The notes beneath the pieces were generated by a model. That model searched no databases. It had not been told where the DNA came from and saw only the letters and a list, made by a program, of their open reading frames with translations. A stretch of DNA of 64,000 nt, from positions 15,298,106 through 15,362,105 of the forward strand of contig NC_045141.1 in NCBI RefSeq assembly GCF_008831285.2, read 5' to 3'. The stretch is from Nymphaea colorata (Eukaryota; Streptophyta; Magnoliopsida; Nymphaeales; Nymphaeaceae). The first letter of the stretch is position 1; every line of letters starts with the position of its first letter. Shown here piece after piece: positions 12,539-24,200 of this stretch. A program made the translations under genes and the position numbers.

Positions 12539-15247
12539 ATTAAAATGTTTATTAAAATTAATTCAGTTTATTACTTTCGACTCTTTTATATAGATATATA
12601 TATATATATGGAGTCTGGTTTTGGCGGCCGACACACCATGCGTAGTAGCGTCCAGCGTGGGAAGAAGAATGTCAAGATCGTTCATGGCAGGTGACGGGAG
12701 GAGAGGGTGGGTGGGACCCACGGAAGCGCGTGATACAGAGAACAGAGAACAAGAACAACGTGGGTGATGAAAGGCTGTGGGTCCCACCTCCCGATGCCCC
12801 CATGTGCTGCCTGCCTCTTCTCGTCGGTGCTTCGGGTCTGGGGCCTCTGGGCCCGGCGGATATTTTGACTTGAAAGAGCCACACGGACCACGGTTGTAGT
12901 TGGGAGGAATCAGCTTCTCCTGCCCTTAATTAATTCTCTCTCTTTCAGAAATATTCCATATTTCATGTTTTTTCACTCGTTTTCATATTCACAGTTGTTG
13001 ATTGAATGTTTCAATCAAATTAGATTGTTCGCCTTTAATTGCATTAGATTTTTTTAAATATTTAGTTGGAAGAAATCAGCAGCCATATTTTTTTATTTTA
13101 AAGTTTTGCCTTGTCTCAAAGCGTAAGTGGATATACAGTATATCATTCAACTTAAATTTATGTTTGTCAATGTTTATAGCTCATATGAATAATGCATCGA
13201 ACCCAATGGCAGAGCCACATATAGGCGGTTGCAACTGCCCACACTAGCTCCTCAATTTTCTTTTATTTTCACATTAAGATTGTTTAATATTTACTTTGTT
13301 ATTATAACGTAAGTGTTCTTTCAGGTATTAAACTTGTGAATCGGTGTCCTTCTAAAAAAAATTTTCTGGCTCCGCCACTGATTGGAGTGTGACAACGACA
13401 ATAAAGTTTAAATCTCATATGAGTAATGCATCGAACCCAATGGCAGAGCCACATATAGGCAGTTGCAACTACCCACACTAGCTCCTCAATTTTCTTTTAT
13501 TTTCACATTAAGATTGTTTAATATTTACTTTGTTATTATACATGTAAGTGTTCTTTCATGTATTAAACTTGTGAATCGGTGTCCTTCTAAAAAAATTTTC
13601 TGGCTCCGCCACTGATTGGAGTGTGACAACGACAATAAAGTTTAAATCTCAAACCCTTTGAATGTGAACCGCCTTGCCGTCCGGTTGCACTACACCCCTT
13701 AAAGCTTAATTGCATTAGACTTGAAATTCTAAGTGACATAAGATTTTCAGATTTTGCACTCATCAATGAAATCTTTTCTCCGAAAAATGTATGGATTCTA
13801 TCGAGTAGTTTGTGATCTTTCATCTTAAAATTTATGAATTATGAGTCCGATACTTTTCCTTTTAATTGAAATCTATGGATTTGGAAAACACTAGAAGACC
13901 ATAAAATTTATGATCCTTAAATCTATAATTGGCTGGTGCCACAAACTTAAGGTGAGTTCTCCCATAAGATTAGACCTTCAAAATCCAATATCTAGGTTTC
14001 CATCGAAAAACAAGAATTAAATTGGTTGGGGTGAGTGAGCGGGAACCAGCCATCTGAGTGAAAAGCTAAAGCCTCCAGGGTCTACAGCTGCTTTGGAGTC
14101 TGTGTAGTCTTACAATAAACCATTTAACTCGAGTACTACACACGCCACCACTTTTAATAAAAAAAGAATAGCACCCATGGAAATCGAATCGAAGACTCAT
14201 CGACTGTACTCCACTCAAGCTAATCGGCCATGTTATGCCTCTTGGGGCGGAATCAAACAGATTCAAGGGAAGTTTCTTGTAATATATTAATAAGGTATTG
14301 TCTCAAGCCATAAATGAACCCATATACTTGAGAAGTTTGATAAGTAGATTCACATATCTTACCGTCTACATAGTCCTATGTTCTTGGCGCAAGCAATTTG
14401 CTTAGCTTTACATTCATCCCAAGCTATCATTTCCCCGACTGTACAGCTTATACATGTATCATTAATCTCACTACTAGGTGTGAGATTAGATTTATTAGTT
14501 TTTTTTTTTAAAACATCACAAATTTTCAATCTGATAGCTTTAGTAAATGATTTGATATTTGGTCATTAGACGAATTGGTGATTAGACCATAAAACTTTTG
14601 TTAAAAATCTATTTATGCATGATCAGAGATGATTAAATACTCCAACAACGTGTAGGCTCTCCATTATCCTACTCAAATCATTAAGTGTGACAGACATGAA
14701 TTGTATTTTTACTTGGTCATAAAAAAATTGTTCTTTTTCATTTTTAAAAAGATATATTTTGTTGAAAAATATGGTTGTGGTTAGCAAACAGGAATTTGTC
14801 CATAACAAAATTCAAGGTTACTTTAAATAAGGTCTGAGTTTTGAATGAGGAGGACTTAGTCTATGACAATTATAAGAAGACTTGAAAAGCAACTGTAAAC
14901 CAAATTGGCAGATTTGTAAACCAATTTTTCCTGCACGGACAACCCGATGAAAGTCCGCGCATCAGTTTGAATCTCAAGTCGCTATCGGCTTTTATCCGGC
15001 ATGAGATGTAATACTCCTCTTGCTCACTCAAAAAATTTAAAAAAATATATTTGTTTATACAGGTCGGTTGCCTATCAGTCATCAAATTCATACAATGTGC
15101 AAACAATACTGACAACACTGCCGGTAAAGTCGCAACTAAGATTATATGTGTGCATGACAGCCAAGGCCCATGTCGCTACGTAGTCGTTTCCCTCAACTTA
15201 ACAACTACTTTTTCCAATAAAGCACGATGTTGCTACACCCTTACAGG
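12539..15247. other. 2.7-kb segment present in duplicon A only
   Basis: Duplicon B joins the equivalents of 12,538 and 15,248 directly at 55,499-55,503. Both A-side ends carry an A-rich tract followed by AAGTCAA, so a deletion in B through short homology is a reasonable explanation. The segment contains a GC-richer patch at about 12,610-12,900 with no identified protein, and the 234-bp tandem repeat at 13,181-13,650. No gene is supported. Confidence 0.6.
13181..13650. repeat. 234-bp tandem duplication carrying a short inverted-repeat element
   Basis: Two copies start at 13,181 and 13,415. Each contains a stretch that begins AATGGCAGAGCC (13,205; 13,439) and ends GGCTCCGCCACTG (13,380), so its ends are inverted copies of CAGTGGCGGAGCC. 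Related pieces occur at 16,228 (CAGTGGCGGAGCC) and 16,576 (CAATGGCGGAGCC), with relatives in duplicon B at about 56,504 and 61,728. Such ends are common in plant miniature transposons; the superfamily is not decided here. Confidence 0.75.
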
Positions 15248-16971
15248 AAAAGAAAGTCAACAAAGCCGAAGGTCCGTGTTTGTATGCGTATCAATATGCC
15301 AACTGTATGCGTAAAGGCAGCAAACGCGTCTGGTTCTGTTCAGATGTTGACTTCACAGTAGCACAAGTGGTTGCGTTCATGTACGGGTGTAAGTGACAAC
15401 TTGTCTTGGATTCATATATTTGATAGTCGTTTTCAGATTGATACGTTGGGCTTGTTGATCTAGTCTTTGGATCGAGCACAACAATCTATGATTCTTTAGA
15501 ACGGATCTCCTGTTAAGTAGTTTAGAAGTCTCTAGGAGTTTGTTAATGAAGATATATTAGATATTTTTTTAGGCTAAATTTTCATGCAACGCCTTTTGGC
15601 ATTTTAGTATCTTTGTCTCTATGAAAAGAGAAGTCCTAAAATGCATGCTCATATAACCATTTATGGGAGTTACTAACATGTACTTTTGAGACATTTCATC
15701 TACTTTTTCAAAAATGCATACCGATTATCCTTACTGCAAAATATATAGCTTAAAATTTAAATACCGGACTACTTAAAATAGATAACCATAGTGTTCTTTG
15801 TGCAAGTTAACTTACAAATATGATTTTCGAGAAATCGATAGGAAACATATGTTAAGATAATCACTTTTTGAGTCTGGATGCATATTTTTGCTTATAAAAA
15901 ACTAATGATTCATGTAGCATCAAAACTTTGATAGTAGATGAAAACAATTCGAACTAAAGCTAAAGTATACTTCATACTAATTAGTATTTATAAACATGTT
16001 AGTATATCCATATTTTGTTTAAAATATTTTTTAACTCGAATTTGTACAGTTCAGTAGTCTCTAATCTAAATCAAATTTAAAAATGTAAGACATGGCTCTT
16101 AGGATGAAAAAGTATACCGATAACGCTACAAGTATTTAAAAATAGACCTATACAGCCCTAGGGTGAGAGACTTTATGGCTTGCTCGGCAGCTCAAGGCTA
16201 CTCCTCCAAGGATCATAGCACGAGGCTCAGTGGCGGAGCCACGTTGTGGCTGTTGCGGGTAATTGGCCAAACTAATCCACAAAATTTGCTTTATTAACTT
16301 GTAGATACTTTATTAATTTTCAATTGTTTTTATATACAGGTGCTTTTTCAATTTGAAATTTAAAGTAATAATGTCTCTTAACCTTAAATTTCTGACTTCG
16401 CTGCTGAAGATGATGGTTCCCACTGAACTTGAATAAGCGGCTTGGGATTGGGGTAATTTTATTTTATATTAGGTGAAACATCTCTTGAAACAAAAAGAAC
16501 ATCTATGCTGCTTTAATGCATGAACGGCCACGTAAAAGTAATGCTATTGCTTTTGTTTGGATAGTCCTTTTCATTCAATGGCGGAGCCATATGTGGTTGG
16601 TGTGGGCAGTTGCCCACACCAATCTCCTAATTTTTTTTTATTTTTAAGTGGGCATCTTTAAACATATGTCCTCAATGAATATGTGGAATTACACATGATA
16701 GATTGATATGACAGAAAATGTCAGGAAAAGCTGCCAAAGGCATGGCCGATTCTTAGTCTCATGGAAAAGCCAAGGCCGTTCTTTCCTTATCTCCAACATT
16801 TCCTTTGAAATTTATTGACCCTTATAGTTTAATAAGGGATGCCTGAACGGCCCCTGTCAAGGAAAGCAAATGATTGTTTCAGTCCATATGTAGAGATCAC
16901 TAAGACCAACATACATTTCTAGGCAGTAAATAACTGTATTGGCTTTTTTGTTTGACTCTTGTCGTTATCTC
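15248..16971. other. Intergenic, shared with duplicon B
   Basis: Matches 55,503-56,584 and 61,469-62,260. No gene seen. The GATAC at 16,304-16,308 is the empty target of the copia-3 insertion in duplicon B. Confidence 0.5.
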
Positions 16972-17125
16972 ATACTTCTGATGCATACTTTGATGTTATC
17001 TTATACACATTATTTCATATCAATTATTTTATACTCATGTTGTTATCTCATACTTATTATTTCATATGAAATAATGGGTATGAAATAATAATAGGAGTAT
17101 GAGATAATGAAAATAATATGAAATA
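16972..17125. repeat. AT-rich foldback with repeated GTTATCTCATAC motif
   Basis: Degenerate copies of GTTATCTCATAC on the left face inverted copies (GTATGAGATAAT) on the right around a symmetrical centre, ATTATTTCATATGAAATAAT, at about 17,061-17,080. The same structure is present in duplicon B at about 62,261-62,478, so it predates the duplication. It may be a decayed foldback transposon. Confidence 0.6.
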
Positions 17126-17884
17126 ACTATATGGTTGAAAATATTCATTGTACATGTGTAATGCTACGGCATTAAAGTAAATACACATATTGATAGTATG
17201 GTCCACCTAAAAATACACTTGTTGTGTACATAGAGTAATATAAGAAACTTGTGCTTTATGTCAAGTTGTCGTCATTTTGATCCACATAATTTTTTATTTA
17301 TATATAAAACTGTCATAGTCATTTTATCCTTTACGTATTAATGCCTCCTAAGGGTTAACAATTTGAATTATGTATTAATACTTCTCATCCATGTTGCTTT
17401 AATCTTATGCAGGGTGGAATCAAAAGGGTTGGCAGGTATGGCTGCACAATGAGTTGAGTCAGCTCGAGGTCAACTCGAATTCATTAGCCAAAACTCAGCT
17501 TCTTTATAAATATAAACAAGTCAAGCTTGAGTTCAAATGGATGCTTGAAATATAGAGAAATTCGCGTTGTAAAGGCTCAACTTGTTTACACTCGACTCGA
17601 CTCACCTACATAATGAATGATGAAATGTAATGAAAAAATAGTTAAACAAGCATCAAACCAAATGAGTTAAGGCAAGCTTAACAAAAATTAATTAAACGAG
17701 TCTAAAAATTAGTTAAACTAGTCGATCTCGAGCTGTATTCTCTAAAACTCAACTCAAGTGAGGGCCAAGCCACGTGGAGCTTGGCTAATACGCAGCTCTA
17801 CCTGTGGGGGCCATGCACCCCTCCCATTTTCTGAAAAAAGCTTTTGAAAAATATAGTTTAGTTCCTATAAAGTTTTGAAAATAT

Positions 17885-17978
17885 AGGAAACCCTTGTCCC
17901 CTTGCAGTTCCTGGCCGCAGTCGCAGAGATGGTAAAACCCTTGTCCCCTTGCAGTTCTTGGCCGCAGTCGCAGAGATG
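17885..17978 (+). repeat. 47-bp tandem duplication of the RPL39 start-codon exon
   Basis: The unit contains GGCCGCAGTCGCAGAGATG followed by GTAAAACCC, that is, the end of exon 1, its ATG and the donor site. The ATG occurs at 17,929 and again at 17,976, and a further half unit (AAACCCTTGTCCCCTTGCAG) sits upstream. Duplicon B has one copy only (63,533-63,560). Confidence 0.9.
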
Positions 17979-18401
17979 GTAAAACCCTTGTCCCCTTGTG
18001 AATTTTCCATGTTCGTTAGCTTTTGTTTGATGATTCGGAGAAAATGAAGAATAACGAAGAGAAAAAGAAGTGAAAACGAAACGTTCATCTAAGATTTTGA
18101 TTTTTTGCATTTGGGCGTTGATGCAGCCTTCACACCAGACATTCATGATCAAGAAGAAGTTGGCGAAAAAGACGAGGCAAAATAGGCCCACCCCTCACTG
18201 GATCAGGATGAGGACGGACAACACCATCAGGTAAGAGTTTGTTTCTAGCGCCTTCTTTCCTTCGAATTTTTCCGGTTTTAACTTTGAAACTTTAGTGGGT
18301 GCATGGAGTTTTTATGTTGGATTTTGAGAAACCTTCTCCGGGTCTGTTTTAGGTATAACGCGAAGCGTCGACATTGGCGCCGGACGAAATTAGGATTTTG
18401 A
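17929..18401 (+). CDS. 60S ribosomal protein eL39, divergent copy, probably non-functional
   Basis: Exon 1 supplies only the ATG (17,929-17,931, or the duplicate at 17,976-17,978, each followed by GTAAAA). Exon 2 is 18,127-18,230 and exon 3 is 18,353-18,401, both with GT-AG borders. The product is 51 residues, the family length. eL39 is a small basic protein near the polypeptide exit tunnel of the large subunit and is nearly invariant in eukaryotes. This copy differs from the one at 63,550 at three positions: K5Q, M17T and I23T. It also has its start exon duplicated, and it lacks the roughly 365 bp upstream region seen in the other copy. If the second donor is used, the first ATG becomes an out-of-frame upstream start. 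The frame is open, but I judge it a decaying duplicate; transcription data would decide. Confidence 0.6.
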
Positions 18402-21248
18402 GGTCATTTGGGATGCCTTTTTTCTATTTCTTAGATTAGATTTTCTTTTTTCGCTTCATCCATTTTGATGGAGGAGATTCGCGTTTCATTTTGCTCGTAT
18501 GATGAAAGGATTTCTGTTTTGTAATGGATGGATGTGGTTCCCTTTGGTGTTGAGTTTATATCATCTGGTTTCAGCTTGCTCTTCTTTTTCTGGGCATTTT
18601 ATGGATGACCATTGCTTGCCTTTGAGTTCGATTGAAGATCTGTCCATTGAGATTAAATTAGACGAACGTCATGCTAAAATTTTTTATGCGTTAGAGAGGA
18701 TGGAGTGATTGAAAATAGTTGTCGACGTGAAAGTTATATGGTTACCAACTTGGGACCGCTGGTGTAATCAGTGTTTCTGGTTATCCCATTCCGTCGTCGA
18801 GTATACTGTTCTTCGAGTAGGTTGCGGCCAAGTTCTGGCATTTTGTTTCCGTCGGCTTTCTCGATGGTTGTGTGGTGTCTTTAGCCACCCTTGGATCAGT
18901 GGATCATATAGATATTCCTTCAACATAGGTCATCGAATTAATTATAAGCATATCCATGAAGAAATGCGAGTTTTGGTTTGGGAGAAATGTTCTTTCTTGA
19001 TCTAAATTTTGGTTAATGTTAGAATTTGGCAAGTAAATTTGTCTCCCTTCTAACTAAGTGCGGTCTTTACTTGATATATTGATATGTTCCTGCAGTGTCA
19101 AATATCTTCCCTTGGATTTCTCATGCATATTTAGAACAGTTTGCCTTTTAGTTTGAAATGATGTGCTGGCTATATATGGATTCAGCATATGCTTGAAAAA
19201 TATGAATCAAAGGTAATTCAATTGAGATGGTCGGGCAATGAATGCTTATGATAATTTAAAGATAAACCGATTGAGGATGAAGATAGGGAATATGGGGATC
19301 TGGGTTTCCATTAATTGGTATCTGGCCGTCTGGCCTGCATGATGGATTGACATGGTGAATAACGCAGGAAGCTGTTGTGGAACTCTACGTGCACTTCTTG
19401 CATGAGATTCCATACCCACCACCTAAAGTCGCGGTGCATCTCTCTTTGAATGTGGGGATTTTTTTTTTTCCAACTTCCCGTTGGCTTTTATTTGGTTTCT
19501 CCTCGCTTTGTGTATAATGTTTGATAAGATCATATATATCGAATTAGGGTCTGGTTGGACATTCCAGATGATACATCGAAGGTTCTTTACCTTTGGAAGG
19601 GGATAAAAACATGCATTCAGCCATTCGGATTGGTGCATGAGAATCTTCTGCCAGTGAATGGCGTCCTATCAGTCCTTTTTCTAACCTTCTTACTGTACGA
19701 GAACGTTTCTAACAAATTGGAGAAAATTATAATACGGTGCCTGCAAGATTGTGATGGTTTGATGAAGGACTTGCCAGAAATAGACATTCACTGCAGAAAC
19801 GGATAAAGATTATTGTCTATGTTGGTTTGTTTTGTGCCCGCTGCTAAGCATCAAAGCTTTGTCACCTTTCCTTTTCAGTTATATGGAAGCGAAATCTTGA
19901 CGTGAAATACCTTCTCAAATCAGCAACAATGTTATCTTAATTGGCGACGGTTTTAGTTCCCTGTAGATGTTTACTTAAAAAGTGCTCAATATCACATACC
20001 CTGTGCTTACCCTCAAAAATTTCAAAATCATGCCCAAAATGCGTCCGTGAAAACCATGATATAGTTGGAGAATATGATCAGCTCACTTACTAATCTCATG
20101 CCTATGCCATTCGAAATGACTTGCCGTCCACCAGCCCTCACTTACTAATCTCATGCCTATGCCACTCGAAATGACTTGCCGTCTACCAGCCCCTTCGCCC
20201 AAGCGAGTAACCTAAACCAATCGGGGCTAAAGAAACATGGTCGATATTGAAAGTTCGAGGACTCAAGTTTGACATTCATGAATTTTTTTTCTAGTGTCCA
20301 GTTGAGGTTGCAAGTTTGACATTCAGGAAACATTTGTTTACTTTGTGTCTGGTTGTCTGTTAGACATACAGTAGCTTAGAGCTTCATGGGCGTCAGGTCC
20401 TTGGATCAGGCGAAGCATGCATAAGCTGAATAACCAAGGAAAAAACAAATGAGAGAATGTCACTGACAAAGTGCCGTTTTCCTACAAAACCAAAGCTTGA
20501 GCGACTTCGATTCGATTTTAACTTTCCACGTATGATGGGTTGTCAGGCAGAAGCCATCACCAAGTTAATAACCTCTTTAAAACAAAATGGCCGTTGCTAA
20601 GTGAAAAAGAAAGCAGTAGCGGCCGTTATTCGGAATGCAGCACCGGTGTTGTGCGCTCTTTTGCTGTGGAAAGCCCTTAGAATCCCTCTCCCCCATTCAA
20701 CAAAATCGTCTCTTCATTGCTTCCGTCTATGGCAAAGGAAGTATCAAATAGTTCGAAGGAAGAAATAGTTTGAACCATTGGTGGCAATGGAGAAACATGA
20801 CGCTTGAAATTCAATTGTATATTAAAGACACCGCTGAAATGATGATCATGAAGATTCCATTTAACCAGTAAAGCTCACTAACACTGCAAACTAGCTGATG
20901 CTAAGCATTTCTCTTTCTTTTTGTAAGTTTTATTATAAACCTGTGTATACATGACCAAGAAAAATGAAATATCAAATGTGAACTTCTTCATCAATCATAA
21001 CATATCTCAAGAAAAAATAAACGAAGGCTCCTGAGTCCTGCCTCTCTCCAATGGGTAAATCCTTGCTGTTTAGTTACTGCACCAATGTTGACGAACGGAA
21101 CCCACTTGAAGGAAATTGAACCTAATTGAACAATGAAAAAGGGGGCTGCCGGATGCCCTTGAGAGCTGAAGACAATTGCACTCACCGGACATTTATGGTT
21201 GCTTCCCATTGTGAAGCAAGAAAAGACCTGTTAACACGTTAAAGTCCC
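18402..21248. other. Intergenic spacer
   Basis: Nothing recognisable in 2.8 kb. Open frames at 18,499-18,708, 18,709-19,005 and 19,555-19,806 (plus) match no family I know. A 55-bp tandem duplication lies at 20,083-20,192. The part nearest 21,248 is probably the former 3' untranslated region of the DCN1-like remnant. Confidence 0.4.
20083..20192. repeat. 55-bp tandem duplication
   Basis: Two copies beginning TCACTTACTAATCTCATGCC at 20,083 and 20,138, differing at two positions. No function inferred. Confidence 0.85.
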
Positions 21249-24200
21249 CTAGCATGCATTTCCTCTCATCCACTCGACATAGTTGTCCAGCAGTGGATTA
21301 TAGTTCTCAAGGCTGGGAAAATTTATCTGCAGAAGAATTCAGGCCAGAAGTAAATAGGTGTGTTACAAGTCAATGAGAAAAGAGTCGCAACGATATGCAG
21401 CGCCTATTAACATTCTGCATTCACAGCACAGTTCCCAAGACAAACCATGTCAAATGTTTAAGAAAACGAGAACTACAGAACCAAGAATACAACTATTGAG
21501 CAACAACACGCCAGCTTGAACAGTGATTGGAAAATTACCTCATCACAAAACCGTTGAATGGACATGTCATCCACTGATCCATGTTTATAACCTTATACTC
21601 CTTTTGGTACTACAAACAACCAAAAAATTAAGACTTAAGCCAGTGCTACAAATAGAATTATTGGCCTAGAACACAAGAAAACCCCTTAAAACTGACCATA
21701 ATGCTACAGGAAGAGGCTAACCACAAAGATAATGGAGCTGATAAATTTTTCAATAGACATACCTTTAGATATTCGATAATTGAATCAACTTGCGGACGGT
21801 ACTCAGAACCCAGAACAAGCTCCAGCAATATGCAAATGCTCTCGATGTCGATGTGCTTCTGCTTTTCCTCTGTCAAGAGCAGATCACCAAATTACAAGTG
21901 GAGCTGACATAACCGTCTTATCGAAAGATCATCAACTGAAAATACAAAAAAATACCTGTTAGGCAGTACCGAAATGCATAAGCATAAAAATCCTTGAAAT
22001 TCCCTGGCTTTGAAACCTAAGGCCATGACAAAATATAGACCAATGTTAGCACCTCCTGCTCAGGAAGAGATCATTCTCCCATGTTCCATAAATTTTTAAC
22101 TTACTTCCTTCTCCAGTTCTGGCAATGCCTTCTTTAGTTTGGCAATAGTATCAGCTCTTAAAGATCTAAGACCTTGTCGCCACTCATCCTGTTTCAAGGT
22201 AGAAGGAATACATGAATTTATGCACTGTATAGGACAGGGTTTATTAAGGATCAAGAAATATAACTGAAAAGATGCAAGAACATGGAAGCAGGTTGGTAAT
22301 ATAAATCCAGCAAACATGATTTGCAGATAGCAAGTTCTGAAGCACTAGGATATTATGCATTCATATTCCATAGCAAAGGAATTCTGTGGAATTTCTAAAG
22401 CCATTTGGAAAGTTGCATTGCCGTAGTTTTAGTGGAACAAAGCAAGGATCGGGATTCCAGAATGGGCAGTATGTGCAAATCTCATCTAACCAGGAACATA
22501 ATCAGTTTTATGCAATCTCATTGCAATAAAACCTAGATTACATAAATGCTACATACCAGTGTAAAATAGCCTTGTTTCACAGCCTGCATCTTCCTGGCAA
22601 CATGAGTTCATCAGCTCTAGAAAGCAAGCTGTCAAACAGTCTCTAGATGTCCAATAAATTAGACAAATGACAAGCTCAGGAATAAGACTTGAGTGCATAT
22701 TTCCAGGCAAGCATCAGAATCCTCACATCAGTATGATCCACTTGAATGTCTGAACAAAGATTCTCTATTCCTTCTGGGCTGCAAAAAGAAGAAAGAGTAA
22801 ATACCTTTGACAGTTTATCCATTTCTGATTCATATCAGTATCCCATTAGAAGGATATTTGCTAAACTAAGAATGCTATTAACAGATTCAGCTTTAAAAGG
22901 ATCTGCTAGAGAACATCATATTTCATGGTGATAACAACTGGAGCAATAAGAAGCTATAATTTTCATTAGAATGACAGATGAGATTATTCTATCTTGATCT
23001 CAAGCTCCCAGTGCTATGGGAACATCTGAATAGGATCACGGTGTCACACAACAATAATACCATAATTCAGCTAATTAAACATTTTTTGACCAAATACACT
23101 TCAGTTCTAAAAAATGCACCTGCACAACAAAAGCATTACCCAAAGCTGTTGGCGGTCATGTGGGCTATCATGGTTCAGAACCTTCAGATCCCATGCCTTT
23201 GCACAAAACAATTATATGGGAGTACAAAAAGGCACATCCAAGCGGTTCTACCACTAGTATCTAGAAAGTTCAGGCTTGGGTTTTCAAACATCCTAAAGAA
23301 TTCTCAGTATGTTAAATAATTTTTTGGGGAATAATCCCCTTTCTTCAAGTGACTACCAACTTATACATATTAATTTAGCTTTGTATATATACGAACTCTC
23401 ACTACACTTGCAGTTCTGTCTCTAGAAAATTTCCTTCCTCATGCATTTAACTTGTCATTTGTAAGTCTAGGAATGGTTTACCATTTGCCAGAGTTTACCG
23501 CTTGCTTGTCTACAAGTAGCCGCAATAAGTTGCCCATTGCACTCCAGTGCCCAAGAAATAGGTTGTCTCCACCCTCAAATTAGACAAAAAGGATCATGTT
23601 TCCAAAATCTCTCACTTTGTATTCACCATCTCGTGTAACTAGTGCCACATGCTTGTTCTGATCGATGGTTCTTTCCAAGAGTAATATATCTCAATATATA
23701 TTGGAAATTTTCATTAACCACTATTATTCATTTTGTTATCATTTTTAGCTGGGATTTTTGAAAGCATTCAAGGATGGAGAAGCTTCCCAAAAACCCTGTG
23801 TTGGGAGTAGTAAATGCAGCACCCTTGAAGCAAATCACTACTTTATAGAGAAAAATCCTTCCTTTGTAAGCTAAGTGTACCTCCACATGAGTTTGCAGTC
23901 TCTTTTCTGCTGTAGAAGAAGCATCTCTTCCATGCTCCATATTCTTCTTATGTCTTTTTGTCATCCCTTTCTTCATCTCTGATTCTTCAGTCTTCTCTCT
24001 TGTTAACTTCATAATTTGTTCATTGGTTCACACTGTTGTCAAAGGTTGTCTTTCGCAGCTAAGTGGGCCTCATTCTAGGCAGCACACCTAAATGGCCCAC
24101 AGCCCAAACAACAAAATGTTTGAATTTTAACCGTATAAGCAAATTTTTGTCAAAACCCCAAATTTCACCTTTTTTTTTCTTCTTTCATTCTTGCTCAACA

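Larger units (their letters stand above)
1919..18421. repeat. Duplicon A (copy of duplicon B at 34,911-63,999)
   Basis: Sequence from GGTCAAGGTCTGGGTCGAAT at 1919 runs collinear, same orientation, with sequence from 34,911. Matching blocks: 1919-10,660 with 34,911-42,557 plus 54,113-54,704; 11,758-12,538 with 54,712-55,499; 15,248-16,308 with 55,503-56,584; 16,309 to about 17,800 with 61,469-63,158; 17,910-18,421 with 63,534 to the window end. Identity by eye is high (roughly 90-97 percent in most lines) with many small indels. The duplication contains an ERF gene and RPL39. It probably extends past the right edge of the window in copy B. Confidence 0.9.

Noticed and set aside
14066-14266. 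tRNA-like A-box (TAGCTTGAGTGG) and weak B-box on the minus strand, possible SINE head
   Set aside because: The B-box is a poor match, no tail or target duplication is visible, and no second copy was found in the window.
18499-19806. Three plus-strand frames after RPL39 copy A
   Set aside because: None resembles a known family; there is no evidence linking them to each other or to RPL39.
20991-21209. Minus-strand frame downstream of the DCN1-like stop
   Set aside because: Probably former 3' untranslated sequence; no family resemblance and no splice link.
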